Of a stretch of DNA of 64,000 nt, positions 16,325 through 25,717 are shown piece after piece. Source of the DNA: Scybalocola_A sp900557175 (lineage in GTDB: Bacteria; Bacillota; Clostridia; Lachnospirales; Lachnospiraceae); assembly GCA_937890745.1 (NCBI GenBank), contig CALADH010000073.1:1-64000 (forward strand), written 5' to 3'. The notes below the pieces were generated by a model. That model ran no database searches, was not told the origin of the DNA, and was given only the letters and a program-made list of their open reading frames with translations. The position numbers and the translations under genes were made by a program. Within the stretch, counting starts at the first letter, position 1, and the number at the start of each line of letters is the position of its first letter.

Positions 16325-17491
16325 TTATTCTTTCAGCGCACCTTCCTGCTTAAACTTAATCTGCTTTGAAACCGCAAGCACAACGCCGATTTCACAGAGC
16401 AAAAATACAAGGGATGAACCGCCGTAGCTTATAAACGGCATCGGAATACCTGTATTTGGCATAGAGTTTGTTGACACGGCAATATTGATAAGCACCTGCA
16501 TACCGATATGCGTCATCACGCCGACAACAATGAGCGCACCATATAAATCCGGCGCATTATTCGCAATAACCATGCAGCGCCACAAAAGAAGAATAAAAAG
16601 CAAAATCACTGCAACCGCGCCAAATACACCGAGCTCCTCGCATATAATCGAGAAAATCATATCGTTGTGCGCCTCCGGCAAATAATTCAGCTTCTGAATA
16701 CTGTGTCCGAGTCCTTTGCCGAACAGGCCGCCGGAGCCGATGGCATAAAGCGCCTGTCTTGTCTGATAAGCATTCGGATGTGTTTCAACATTAAGCCATG
16801 CATCAATACGGTCCATACGGTATCCCTGCATCATCAGGCCAAGCAGACCAAAGCAGACGACAAGACCGACAATAAGAATAAATGGTTTATATTTATCACT
16901 GGCGACAAACACAATCACAAAAGTAATCGCTGAAAGGACGATGGCCGTACTTAAGTTACTGATGACAACGAGACCGATAATCGGCAGCGCGATCGCCATC
17001 ACCTTAATAATGCCCCATATATCTTTAAGCTGATTAATCGTAATCGAGGCCACATAAGACAAAAACATAATAAGTACAATCTTTGCAATTTCCGACGGCT
17101 GTATCTGAAAACCGATCTTGATCCAGCGTCTTGAACCGTTGGCCTCCACGCCAATTCTCGGAACAAATACGAGCACCTGAAGAATAATTGTCACTATGTA
17201 GGCAAAAAAAAGAAATTTTGTCCACACATGGTAATCAAAACGGGTAATAAAAAACATTGCCACAAAGCCCGCGACACTCCAAAGCGCCTGCTTTTTTAAA
17301 TAAAAAAGAGAGTCGCCCTCCTTGATTGCCGAAGAATAGGAACTTGTGCTGTAAATCATAACAAGTCCGAAGCCGATTAAAAATAAAACGACAAAAAGGA
17401 GTGTATAGTCAAAATACTTTTGTGATTTTGCAATTTTGCGCTGGACACGGCGCTGTGCCCGCTGCTGTGTCTGTGCTGCTGTTGATGCCAT
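16325..17491 (-). CDS. ftsW: SEDS peptidoglycan glycosyltransferase FtsW/SpoVE
   Basis: Lipid II polymerase of the SEDS family working with a class B penicillin-binding protein. The 388-residue protein has about ten membrane segments and the family signatures NGSRRWI, the extracellular loop GSGGLFGKGLGHS, LPEAHNDMIFSIICEELG and the terminal FISYGGSSLVFLLCEIGVVL. The basic N-terminal tail (AQRRVQRKIAKSQK) is cytoplasmic. GGGAGG precedes the ATG. Sequence alone cannot separate vegetative FtsW from sporulation SpoVE; the cluster position fits either. Confidence 0.93.
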   Translation of the reverse strand: MASTAAQTQQRAQRRVQRKIAKSQKYFDYTLLFVVLFLIGFGLVMIYSTSSYSSAIKEGDSLFYLKKQALWSVAGFVAMFFITRFDYHVWTKFLFFAYIVTIILQVLVFVPRIGVEANGSRRWIKIGFQIQPSEIAKIVLIMFLSYVASITINQLKDIWGIIKVMAIALPIIGLVVISNLSTAIVLSAITFVIVFVASDKYKPFILIVGLVVCFGLLGLMMQGYRMDRIDAWLNVETHPNAYQTRQALYAIGSGGLFGKGLGHSIQKLNYLPEAHNDMIFSIICEELGVFGAVAVILLFILLLWRCMVIANNAPDLYGALIVVGVMTHIGMQVLINIAVSTNSMPNTGIPMPFISYGGSSLVFLLCEIGVVLAVSKQIKFKQEGALKE

Positions 17492-17511
17492 GGCTTCACC
17501 TCCCGCTGTTT

Positions 17512-18885
17512 CTAATCGTCAAGTGCATGAACATAATCTTTAAACATATCGCCGCGTTCTTCATAATTTTTAAACATGCCCCAGCTTGCACATGCCGGTG
17601 ACAAAAGTACAGCATCGCCTTCTGCCGCATTGTCCGCACAAAGCTTTACGGCTTCCTCAAGACTTCCGGCACGGACAACCTTATCAAAGCCGTGGCTTTT
17701 TGCACAAGCCTCAATTTTATCTGCCGTCGCGCCGAGAAGTACAAGCAGCTTTACTTTTGTGCCAAAGGATTCGATCCAATCATCAAACGCCACATTTTTA
17801 TCATAACCGCCTCCGATTACAAGCGTCGGCTTTACCATCGCTTCCACTGCCTTAATGGCCGCATCTGTATTTGTGCCCTTTGAATCGTTATAATAATCGA
17901 CACCTTTTTTTGTTGCCACATATTCAATTCTGTGCGCCACTGCCTTAAAATGAATGAGGACATCATGAATGACTTCCTGCGGTATATTAAAACATTCTGC
18001 AGCGGCCACGGCTGCCATCACATTTTCCATATTATGTATGCCTAAAATCTTCAGCTCATTTTCAAAACATATATGACGTCTGACGCCATTTTCGGCACGG
18101 ATGATCTCACCGTCCCTGTAATAATAGCCATCTTCTAAAACACGGCGGCTGCTGAAATAAATAACCTTCGCCTTAGCGTCTTTTCCCGCAGCCCGCGTAT
18201 ACTCATCCTCATAATTTAAAATGACAAAATCGTCCTCCGTCTGATTTTTCATCACAGACATTTTTACAGCCGCATAATTTTCCATTGTATAATGACGGTT
18301 TAAATGATCCGGCGTCACATTTAATACGGCACTGACAAACGGATGGAAATTTTCGATTGTCTCAAGCTGAAAGCTTGATATCTCCGCTGCAATGACAGAA
18401 TCCTCTGTCGTTTCAAGCGCTCTTTCAGTATATGACTGTCCGATATTGCCGACAACAAATGCACTGTCAAAATAGGCGCCCAAAATCTCGCCCAAAAGAG
18501 ATGTTGTCGTTGTCTTGCCGTTCGTTCCTGTAATTGCCGCAATGCGCCCTTTTGAAAATGCATAGGCAAGCTCAATTTCACCCCATACTTTGACGCCGCT
18601 TTTACGGATATCCTCAACAAACGGGGCATCCACCGGAATTCCCGGACTGATCACAGCAAGTGCACATTCCGAAATAACTGAAGCCGGAAGCGCTCCAACA
18701 ACAATTTCTATTTCTGACGGCACAATGCCTTTTGCCTCAAGCTTAATGCGGAGTGCCTCCACATCAAGGTCTTCTTTGCTGTCATATAAAATAACACGGG
18801 CACCTACCGCCCTTAAAAGCTTTGCCGCACCGAGACCGCTGATGCCGGCCCCTGCCACAAGCACTTTTTTATGATTAAAATTCAT
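17512..18885 (-). CDS. murD: UDP-N-acetylmuramoylalanine--D-glutamate ligase
   Basis: Cytoplasmic Mur ligase adding D-glutamate to UDP-MurNAc-Ala at the cost of ATP. The 457-residue product has the N-terminal Rossmann-like UDP-binding domain (VLVAGAGISGLGAAKLL), the P-loop AITGTNGKTTTTSLLGEIL, the NVTPDHLNRH motif and the C-terminal ligase domain with YNDSKGTNTDAAI. Full length. It lies 26 bases after mraY and 20 bases before ftsW, the usual cluster order. Confidence 0.97.
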   Translation of the reverse strand: MNFNHKKVLVAGAGISGLGAAKLLRAVGARVILYDSKEDLDVEALRIKLEAKGIVPSEIEIVVGALPASVISECALAVISPGIPVDAPFVEDIRKSGVKVWGEIELAYAFSKGRIAAITGTNGKTTTTSLLGEILGAYFDSAFVVGNIGQSYTERALETTEDSVIAAEISSFQLETIENFHPFVSAVLNVTPDHLNRHYTMENYAAVKMSVMKNQTEDDFVILNYEDEYTRAAGKDAKAKVIYFSSRRVLEDGYYYRDGEIIRAENGVRRHICFENELKILGIHNMENVMAAVAAAECFNIPQEVIHDVLIHFKAVAHRIEYVATKKGVDYYNDSKGTNTDAAIKAVEAMVKPTLVIGGGYDKNVAFDDWIESFGTKVKLLVLLGATADKIEACAKSHGFDKVVRAGSLEEAVKLCADNAAEGDAVLLSPACASWGMFKNYEERGDMFKDYVHALDD

Positions 18886-18911
18886 TTTTTATTTCCTCCG
18901 ATCAGTGAAAT

Positions 18912-19883
18912 CTACAGCGCCAAAAAGCCGATGATACAGGCAATTGCCGTTACAATAGAGAATATGGCGACAACCTTAGTCTCCGGCCAGCCGCACAGCT
19001 CAAAATGATGATGTATCGGCGCCATTTTAAAAATACGTTTTCCCTTTGTTAATTTAAAATATGTGACCTGAAGAATGACTGATAAAACTTCCACAAGATA
19101 AATAATACCGACAATGACAATAAAAATCGGCATCTTAAGCACAATGGCCGTACTTGCCACAAATCCGCCAAGCGCCAGTGAACCTGTATCGCCCATAAAT
19201 ACCTTTGCCGGATACACATTGACAAGTAAAAATCCTAAAAGCGCCCCGACAGCCGCGCCTGTCACCGGATGCAGACCGCTTTTTGTGGCAACGGCAACAA
19301 CTGTAAAAAAGGCTGCCACAAGCACCGTAACGCTTGATAAAAGTCCGTCAAGACCGTCTGTAAAGTTTGTGCCGTTGACTGTACCGAGCATCACAAAAAA
19401 TACAAAAATAACAAACAGCCATACCGGAAAATGAATATAAAGGCCGTCTTCAAACCCGCCTGTAAACGGAATAAGCACACTAGTACCGATATCTGTATAT
19501 TTCAAAATGTAAAATACAAAAATTGCCGTCACAATCATCTGGCCGGCCAGCTTCTGAACTTCTGTAAGCCCTAAATTTCTTTTCTTGACAACTTTAATAT
19601 AATCATCCAAAAAGCCAATCACCCCAAAACCTAATGTTGTAAAAACAACCGGGAGTACGATTGGATAATCTTTTAAGAAAATAAGCGCTGTCACAGCAAT
19701 CGCCAGCATAAAAATCACGCCGCCCATTGTCGGTGTGCCCGATTTCTTCTGATGGGCTGCCGGCCCTTCCTCACGGATATACTGACCAAACTTCAGCTTG
19801 TGCAGAAACGGAATGACAACCGGACCGAGCAGTGCACTGATAACAAATGAAATTAATATAGGTAATACGATTGAATACTTCAT
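18912..19883 (-). CDS. mraY: Phospho-N-acetylmuramoyl-pentapeptide transferase
   Basis: Membrane enzyme that makes lipid I from UDP-MurNAc-pentapeptide and undecaprenyl phosphate. The 323-residue protein has about ten membrane segments and the conserved cytoplasmic motifs GGVIF, FLDDYIKVVKKRN (the DDY metal motif), NFTDGLDGL, FMGDTGSLALGG and MAPIHHHFELCGWPETKVV. Length and motif order are standard. Confidence 0.97.
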   Translation of the reverse strand: MKYSIVLPILISFVISALLGPVVIPFLHKLKFGQYIREEGPAAHQKKSGTPTMGGVIFMLAIAVTALIFLKDYPIVLPVVFTTLGFGVIGFLDDYIKVVKKRNLGLTEVQKLAGQMIVTAIFVFYILKYTDIGTSVLIPFTGGFEDGLYIHFPVWLFVIFVFFVMLGTVNGTNFTDGLDGLLSSVTVLVAAFFTVVAVATKSGLHPVTGAAVGALLGFLLVNVYPAKVFMGDTGSLALGGFVASTAIVLKMPIFIVIVGIIYLVEVLSVILQVTYFKLTKGKRIFKMAPIHHHFELCGWPETKVVAIFSIVTAIACIIGFLAL

Positions 19884-19940
19884 ATGATGACCTCTCTTGT
19901 ATATTTTCTTCTAAATTACTGATTATAGAACAATCCCGGC

Positions 19941-21659
19941 TTATTGTAAAGCCCTCTTGTCCTCAAGATACGGAAGCACATTTTCATAAATCTCCCGCAT
20001 GACGGGCGCGGCAATCGTTCCGCCGTAATAGGTCCCCTTTGGCTCATCAATCATGACAAGACCGATAATACACGGATGATCCGCCGGCCAAAAGCCTAAA
20101 AACGAAGCAATGTAGCGTCCTGAGCCCCTCGGAAGCTTCTGGCTTGTCGCTGTCTTGCCGCCGATTGAATAGCCCTCAATTTTTGCATTTTTTCCTGTTC
20201 CCTCAGATACAACCTTTTCAAGCAGCATTTTCATCGTCTCACTTGTCTTTGACGATACTGCGCCCGGTTTTGTCTCGTATTCGAAGGTTTTTATGATTTC
20301 CCCCGCCTCACTTTCAATGCTGACGCCAAAATGCGGCGTTACAAGCGTTCCGCCGTTAATCACCGCACTGACAGCCCGAAGAAGCTGCAGCGGCGTAATC
20401 TGAAACGACTGGCCGAACGAAATCGTGGCAAGCTCGACCGCACCGATATCCTCCTGCTTATGCATAATTGAAGAAGATTCTCCCGGCACATCAACGCCTG
20501 TTTTTTCAAAAAGGCCAAGCCGTCTGAAATACTTATACATATTTGCGGCGCCGACTCGCGCTCCCACATCCATAAATACCGGGTTGCATGAATTCATAAA
20601 TCCCTGCTCGAAAGTCTCGCTGCCATGCCCCGCCGTCTTATGACACCGGATCCGCCTGTCTTCCACAATGCGAAAGCCCGGACATGAAAAACTGTCGGTT
20701 AAAGAAACAACATTTTCTTCAAGGGCTGCCGTTGACGTCACAATTTTAAATGTGGATCCCGGCTCATATGTATCATTGATACAGCCATTGCGCCACATAA
20801 GGTTTAATGCATCATTTTTGGATACGCCTTCCGGCAGCGCCGCATGAAGCTCATACGGCATATTCAAATCAAATTCCGGTGCATCGACAAGCGCATAAAT
20901 CTCACCATTTTGCGGATTCATTAAAATAATTGACACGCCTGCCGCTTCTTTTTGTTCTAATATTTTCTCTGCTGTCTGTGCGGCAAAGCTTTGAATATTA
21001 TAATCAATACTCGTATTCAGATGCGCACCGGGAATTGGATTTTCCCGCTTTTCCGCCTCATTTTCAACTTCAACGCCCCTGACGTCTGTCTTTGTCAAAA
21101 GCCTGCCCTCAGTTCCTGAAAGGTACTTATCATACTTCACTTCAAGACCGATAATCCCCTGATTATCGCCGCCGGTAAAGCCGATGACCTTCGAGGCAAG
21201 ATCGCCGTAAGGATAGTAACGGGCATAATCCTCATCCACATTAACGCCGTCCAGACGGCAGGCTCTTATTTTGTCACCAAGTGCTTTTGGCACATTAGAT
21301 TTAATTTTTTCTATGGAAGAAACCTTTTCAACACGCGCCCGCACCTGATCCTCATCCATATCTAAAATATCCGATAATGTGTCAATGACCTTTTCAGGCT
21401 CAGTCACCTGATTATGAATGACAGACACTGTACATACCGACTGATTAAGCGCCAGTGCTGTACCGTTTCTATCATAAATATTGCCTCTGAGCGCCTTAAT
21501 TTTCCGCTCACGTTCTTCCACCTGTTCTGCCCTTATGAGATAATAATCCGAGCGGATCACCATCACATAAATAAGTCTTCCAAAAAGCAATAAAAATACT
21601 GCAAGCATCATCATAAATAAAAGCTTTGTTTTCCGGCGATTGTAATGTCTTGGCTTCAT
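19941..21659 (-). CDS. spoVD: Class B penicillin-binding protein, SpoVD-like
   Basis: Transpeptidase cross-linking peptidoglycan. The 572 residues comprise one N-terminal membrane helix (about 12-34), the dimerisation domain and the transpeptidase domain with SxxK at S302 (EPGSTFKI), an SCN motif (MNSCNPVF) and GGKTATSQ where KTG is expected. It is the second of two tandem class B PBPs, the place of spoVD in Bacillus, but it lacks the C-terminal PASTA domain of Bacillus SpoVD. The KTA triad is odd but may be a lineage feature. Assignment as SpoVD rather than FtsI rests on position. Confidence 0.8.
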   Translation of the reverse strand: MKPRHYNRRKTKLLFMMMLAVFLLLFGRLIYVMVIRSDYYLIRAEQVEERERKIKALRGNIYDRNGTALALNQSVCTVSVIHNQVTEPEKVIDTLSDILDMDEDQVRARVEKVSSIEKIKSNVPKALGDKIRACRLDGVNVDEDYARYYPYGDLASKVIGFTGGDNQGIIGLEVKYDKYLSGTEGRLLTKTDVRGVEVENEAEKRENPIPGAHLNTSIDYNIQSFAAQTAEKILEQKEAAGVSIILMNPQNGEIYALVDAPEFDLNMPYELHAALPEGVSKNDALNLMWRNGCINDTYEPGSTFKIVTSTAALEENVVSLTDSFSCPGFRIVEDRRIRCHKTAGHGSETFEQGFMNSCNPVFMDVGARVGAANMYKYFRRLGLFEKTGVDVPGESSSIMHKQEDIGAVELATISFGQSFQITPLQLLRAVSAVINGGTLVTPHFGVSIESEAGEIIKTFEYETKPGAVSSKTSETMKMLLEKVVSEGTGKNAKIEGYSIGGKTATSQKLPRGSGRYIASFLGFWPADHPCIIGLVMIDEPKGTYYGGTIAAPVMREIYENVLPYLEDKRALQ

Positions 21660-21714
21660 AAACCCACCTTAAATCCGGCATTACTAAATCTTATGAATGA
21701 GCTGCCGACTTATA

Positions 21715-24084
21715 TTACTGCCGCAGCGGCGCGTTTGTATTTGTCGGGAAATATTCAGCCCAAAGTTCACGCTTTCTTGCTTCACTCATCTCCGGCTTTT
21801 CCTGTACATCACTGCCGGAAATCTGGCCCGCAGCGCCGGTTTCGCCCTGCTGGAGCGTATCGGCTGTCCCGCCGGTTCCGTCTGTGCCTGTCGTATCAGT
21901 TGTTTCAGCTGTATCTGTCGTATCACTGCTCTGCGTTGTATCTGTCTCGCCCGACACTGTTGCCTCACCCGGCTCTGTTGTCTCACCCGGCTCTGTTGTA
22001 TCGCCCGGCTCTGCTGCATCGCCTGTTTCAGCCTGGACACCTTCCGGGAATATCTGAAGATATGGAAGCAGCTCCTCATAAATTTTCTTTGTAAGAATCT
22101 GCGGCAGTCTTGAATCCGCCTGAGTCACTGTATTCGGTTCATCAACAATTGTATACACAAGCACCTGGGGATCATCCATCGGCGCTGCACTGACAAAAGA
22201 TACAAGACAACGTCCGTCATCACGCGGCAGCTTTTCGGCTGTACCCGTTTTTCCGCCGATATCATAACCTTCGATATCTGCATAAACCGCTGTACTGCCT
22301 TCCTTCTGGACAGTGGCGCGCATTGCTTCTTTTATAAAATCAGCTGTCTGCTCAGAAACCGTTTTCCGCACAAGCTCCTTATCAAACTTCTGCACAAGAT
22401 TGCCATTTTCTGATGTAATCTCTTTCACAACATGCGGCCGATAATAATCACCGTCAGCAAGGATCGAGCTGATAGCCGATGATACCTGAACCATCGTTGT
22501 CGTATACGTCTGACCGAAAGCATTGATGGCTAGGTCAATCTCTTTCATATCTTCCAGCGAATAAACCTGACCGGATGATTCGCCCGGCAGATCAATATTC
22601 GTCTTTTGCCCAAAGCCAAATAAATTCTGATATTTTGTAAACCGCTCCTGCCCCATCTTAAGACCGATTTCCATCAGCGCCGTATTACATGAATGTTCCA
22701 GCGCCCCCTGCAAATCAACAAGGCCATGAATGCCGTTACACTTAACAGGGGAGTTGACACCCTCAAATTCAAGTGCGCCTGTGCAATTAAACTCATCCGA
22801 CGGATTTGACGTATGTTCCTCCAATGCCGAGGCAACCGTCACAAGCTTTACTGTCGAACCCGGCTCATAAGCATCACTGACGCCGAAATTTTTCCATATT
22901 CCCTGCATCAGTGTCAGCTTCTCTATCTCGTCCATCGCATCAAATGTCTCGTCCGTCACGCCTTCATATTTTTTAAAATAAGATCGAAATGACTCATAAT
23001 CTCTCGTATCATTTAAGTTATAAAACGGCGCTGTTGCCATACCTAAGATTTCACCGGTCTTAATATCCTGAACGATTACTGCCGTATTTTTGCTTCCGAT
23101 AGCCTCCATAAATTCACCGATATGCTTCTCGATAATTCTCTGGACATTAATATCCAATGTTGTCACAACATTATTGCCATTGACCGCAGCAATCGTTGTC
23201 TGCTCAAGTGTACTCTCGTCCGTCAGATAGCCATACTGGCGTCCGTCCGTACCATTTAATTCACTGTTATAATATGCTTCCAGTCCGTAGGCACCCACAT
23301 TGCCGGCATTTGTAAAACCGATAATATCACAGGCAAGTGTATCATACGGATACTTTCTTATATATTCTTCCTCAAACCATATCCCTTTAATAAACTGATT
23401 TTCCTTTTGAACTGCCTCATCTTCCGAAGCCATCATATCTTTATATGGCTGGACAACATCATATGAAAGCTTTTTTTGCAGTACCTTATACCGGCTTTCC
23501 GGGTTATCTTCAATCCACTGGCGCACCTCGTCGCCGTCAACGCCAAAATACTTTTCCAGCGCTGCGATCGTAGGCTCGACACAATCTCCGACTTTCTTAT
23601 CTGCTTTTGAGTTAAGAATAACATACGCATCAATTACAAGGTTATACACCTTTTCACTTGTTGCCAGCACAGTGCCGTTTCTGTCGAGAATATCCCCCCG
23701 CTTAAACGGCAGTGTCTTATTGGAAGCCTGCTGCTGCGCTAACACCTGAAGTGAATATTTTCTGCCGCTTTTAATTGTAATATAATTCAACCGCACGATA
23801 AGCGCACATAAAAGTGCGACAATGATTGAAAATACAATAATGAGCTTCCTTCGGTTGGGCAGCGCAAATTTGCGTTTTGTTTCATCAAGATTCATGACCG
23901 GCGTCGGGCGCTTCCGCTTCCCCGACTTAATATTTTTCCGTGTTTTTGTTCTGTTTCTGACATCGCGTCCTGCTTTGCCGGCCGCAGCGCGGCGCACCGC
24001 TTTCGATGCCTGTTCCCGTTTTTGTCCGCTGCTTTTTCTATGCTTATCATGCTGATTGTTTCTGCCTTTTCTCTGATCTGCCAT
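21715..24084 (-). CDS. Class B penicillin-binding protein, FtsI/PbpB-like, with low-complexity tail
   Basis: Septal transpeptidase partner of FtsW. The 789-residue protein has a very basic cytoplasmic N-terminus (1-80), a membrane helix (about 80-98), the PBP dimer domain, and a transpeptidase domain with SxxK at S410 (EPGSTVKL), SCNTAL and GGKTGTAEKLPR. After about residue 690 comes an unusual Thr/Glu/Gly/Asp-rich extracellular tail (EPGETT-type repeats) ending with ARKRELWAEYFPTNTNAPLRQ. No PASTA domain. It follows ftsL by 63 bases, with a hairpin in the gap. Likely the vegetative FtsI. Confidence 0.88.
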   Translation of the reverse strand: MADQRKGRNNQHDKHRKSSGQKREQASKAVRRAAAGKAGRDVRNRTKTRKNIKSGKRKRPTPVMNLDETKRKFALPNRRKLIIVFSIIVALLCALIVRLNYITIKSGRKYSLQVLAQQQASNKTLPFKRGDILDRNGTVLATSEKVYNLVIDAYVILNSKADKKVGDCVEPTIAALEKYFGVDGDEVRQWIEDNPESRYKVLQKKLSYDVVQPYKDMMASEDEAVQKENQFIKGIWFEEEYIRKYPYDTLACDIIGFTNAGNVGAYGLEAYYNSELNGTDGRQYGYLTDESTLEQTTIAAVNGNNVVTTLDINVQRIIEKHIGEFMEAIGSKNTAVIVQDIKTGEILGMATAPFYNLNDTRDYESFRSYFKKYEGVTDETFDAMDEIEKLTLMQGIWKNFGVSDAYEPGSTVKLVTVASALEEHTSNPSDEFNCTGALEFEGVNSPVKCNGIHGLVDLQGALEHSCNTALMEIGLKMGQERFTKYQNLFGFGQKTNIDLPGESSGQVYSLEDMKEIDLAINAFGQTYTTTMVQVSSAISSILADGDYYRPHVVKEITSENGNLVQKFDKELVRKTVSEQTADFIKEAMRATVQKEGSTAVYADIEGYDIGGKTGTAEKLPRDDGRCLVSFVSAAPMDDPQVLVYTIVDEPNTVTQADSRLPQILTKKIYEELLPYLQIFPEGVQAETGDAAEPGDTTEPGETTEPGEATVSGETDTTQSSDTTDTAETTDTTGTDGTGGTADTLQQGETGAAGQISGSDVQEKPEMSEARKRELWAEYFPTNTNAPLRQ
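21958..22029 (-). repeat. 18-bp tandem repeat in the PBP tail
   Basis: Four consecutive 18-bp units (TGTTGCCTCACCCGGCTC and variants at 21958, 21976, 21994 and a degenerate one at 22012, plus-strand reading) encode EPGETT-like hexapeptides. Such repeats can change copy number by slippage without shifting frame. Confidence 0.85.
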
Positions 24085-24112
24085 GTACTCACCTATCCTC
24101 TGATTTCAGAAA

Positions 24113-24140
24113 GAGACTGTCCCATTACGGTGACAGTCTC
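24113..24140 (-). terminator. Perfect 9-bp hairpin between ftsL and pbp
   Basis: GAGACTGTC (24113-24121) pairs exactly with GACAGTCTC (24132-24140). On the transcript it is followed by CUUUCUG, a poor U-run, so it may attenuate rather than end transcription, or protect an mRNA end. Confidence 0.5.
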
Positions 24141-24147
24141 AATATTT

Positions 24148-24735
24148 TCATTTGTCTGATTGTGGTATGTCCTGAAACTGCTTCACATAATCCTCATCAC
24201 TGCTTTGATACTTTATAATCTGACTCTGGATCGGCGGCGCCATTCCAAGCTTTTCTGTCGCATACTTATAAACATATTCCAAATCAACCGCACTTGAAAT
24301 ACGTTCCCTCGCCGCGCTGTTGGCATCTGTCAGTGTTGCAAGTTCACTTGTCAGTGAAGCAATCTTACTGCTTTTTTGTGTCATCTGATTCTGAAGATTC
24401 AGATACAAAACACAGCTTATTAATACAAATATTACTGAAATTCCTAAAAATAACGTGTATTTTAAATCCAGTTTTAAAGCTTTCTCTCTATTCCGCATAG
24501 CTATTCTTTGATTCACCTGTCTCCTCTTGTCGACGGTCCTCGTCTGAACCGTCTGCCGGGATGTCCCCGGTTTTCGTCTCTGAGGTAAAGCCGCATTCCC
24601 GGCATTTGCTGTGCCTTTGGACTGTTTTCTGTACGGTGACGGTGCTGTCTGTCTGACTGATGAACCTTCAACATAAAATCTTCGATTGTTTGACGGTGTT
24701 CTTCTCCTGTCAGTCCCGCGCCTGTTACTTTCCAT
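24148..24735 (-). CDS. ftsL: Septum formation initiator protein, FtsL-like
   Basis: Small bitopic divisome protein that complexes with FtsQ/DivIB and the DivIC homologue. The 195-residue product has a long basic disordered cytoplasmic region (about 1-90), one membrane segment (YTLFLGISVIFVLISCVLYL), and a heptad-patterned extracellular coiled coil (LQNQMTQKSSKIASLTSELATL) ending in the region VYKYATEKLGMAPP typical of FtsL/DivIC. Identification rests on this architecture plus its place between rsmH and the PBP gene. Confidence 0.85.
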   Translation of the reverse strand: MESNRRGTDRRRTPSNNRRFYVEGSSVRQTAPSPYRKQSKGTANAGNAALPQRRKPGTSRQTVQTRTVDKRRQVNQRIAMRNREKALKLDLKYTLFLGISVIFVLISCVLYLNLQNQMTQKSSKIASLTSELATLTDANSAARERISSAVDLEYVYKYATEKLGMAPPIQSQIIKYQSSDEDYVKQFQDIPQSDK

Positions 24736-24748
24736 GATGACTCTCCTT

Positions 24749-25696
24749 TTACTTCTGCTGGCACACTTTCATAAACACTCTCAGCTTGGCACTTTTTGAA
24801 CGGCTGTTGACTTCCAGCTCCTCTGCCGACGGCAATATCGGTTTTCGCGTCACGACTTTGCCCTGTGATACCTTTCCACATACGCATACCGGAAAAGACG
24901 GCGGACATTCACACGGATTTTCATTCTTTCTGAAAATACTTTTAACGATTCTGTCCTCCAGCGAGTGGAATGTAATAATACAGAGACGGCCGCCGTCATT
25001 TAAAAGCGAAATCATATCGTCGATGCTGTTTTGAAGCACCTCAAGCTCATGATTCAGCTCAATACGGATGGCCTGAAACGTCCGCTTGGCAGGATGCCCG
25101 CCGACGGCTCTTACCTTCATCGGAATTGCCCGCTTAATAATTTCAGCCAGTTCCAATGTCGTCTCTATCGGCTTTTGCTGTCTTGCAGCCACAATGTGCT
25201 TTGCAATATTTTGGGCAAACTTATCTTCACCATAATCCCTTATAATCTGATAAAGCTTCATCTCGGAATATTCATTGACAATATCCCTCGCAGTCAGTGT
25301 CTGACGCTGATCCATACGCATATCAAGCGGTGCATCCTCTCTGTAGGAAAAGCCTCTGTCAGCCGTATCCAGCTGATAAGACGAAACCCCTAAGTCAAGG
25401 ACAATACCATCCACGGCCGGAATGCCGAGCCCGTCAAGCACCTGATGCATGTCGCAATAGTTGCTGCGCACAACAGTCACCTTATCCGAAAAAGGCTCAA
25501 GCCGCTTCGTACCGGCCTCAATGGCCGCCGCATCCTGATCGATGCCAATAAGCCGTCCGCCATCACCAAGTCTTTTGCAGATCTCGTATGAATGGCCGCC
25601 GCCGCCTAAAGTACCGTCAACATAGATACCGTCTGCTTTAATATCCAAATTTTCTATCGTTTCTTCCAATAATACAGATGTATGTTTAAAATTCAT
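24749..25696 (-). CDS. rsmH: 16S rRNA (cytosine(1402)-N4)-methyltransferase
   Basis: RsmH (MraW) methylates C1402 of 16S rRNA at N4. The product begins MNFKHTSVLLEETIENL and shows the SAM motif VDGTLGGGGHS, LDLGVSSYQLD, GFSYREDAPLDMRM, and the C-terminal signature FHSLEDRIVK. Two ATG codons are adjacent; the second gives the better distance to AGGAGAG, so it is used. Second gene of the mraZ-headed division cluster. Confidence 0.96.
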   Translation of the reverse strand: MNFKHTSVLLEETIENLDIKADGIYVDGTLGGGGHSYEICKRLGDGGRLIGIDQDAAAIEAGTKRLEPFSDKVTVVRSNYCDMHQVLDGLGIPAVDGIVLDLGVSSYQLDTADRGFSYREDAPLDMRMDQRQTLTARDIVNEYSEMKLYQIIRDYGEDKFAQNIAKHIVAARQQKPIETTLELAEIIKRAIPMKVRAVGGHPAKRTFQAIRIELNHELEVLQNSIDDMISLLNDGGRLCIITFHSLEDRIVKSIFRKNENPCECPPSFPVCVCGKVSQGKVVTRKPILPSAEELEVNSRSKSAKLRVFMKVCQQK

Positions 25697-25717
25697 CATT
25701 CTCTCCTGCCTCTAAAG

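Noticed and set aside
21958..22029. CRISPR-like repeat
   Set aside because: Units are contiguous, 18 bp long, without spacers, and encode in-frame hexapeptides of a PBP tail.
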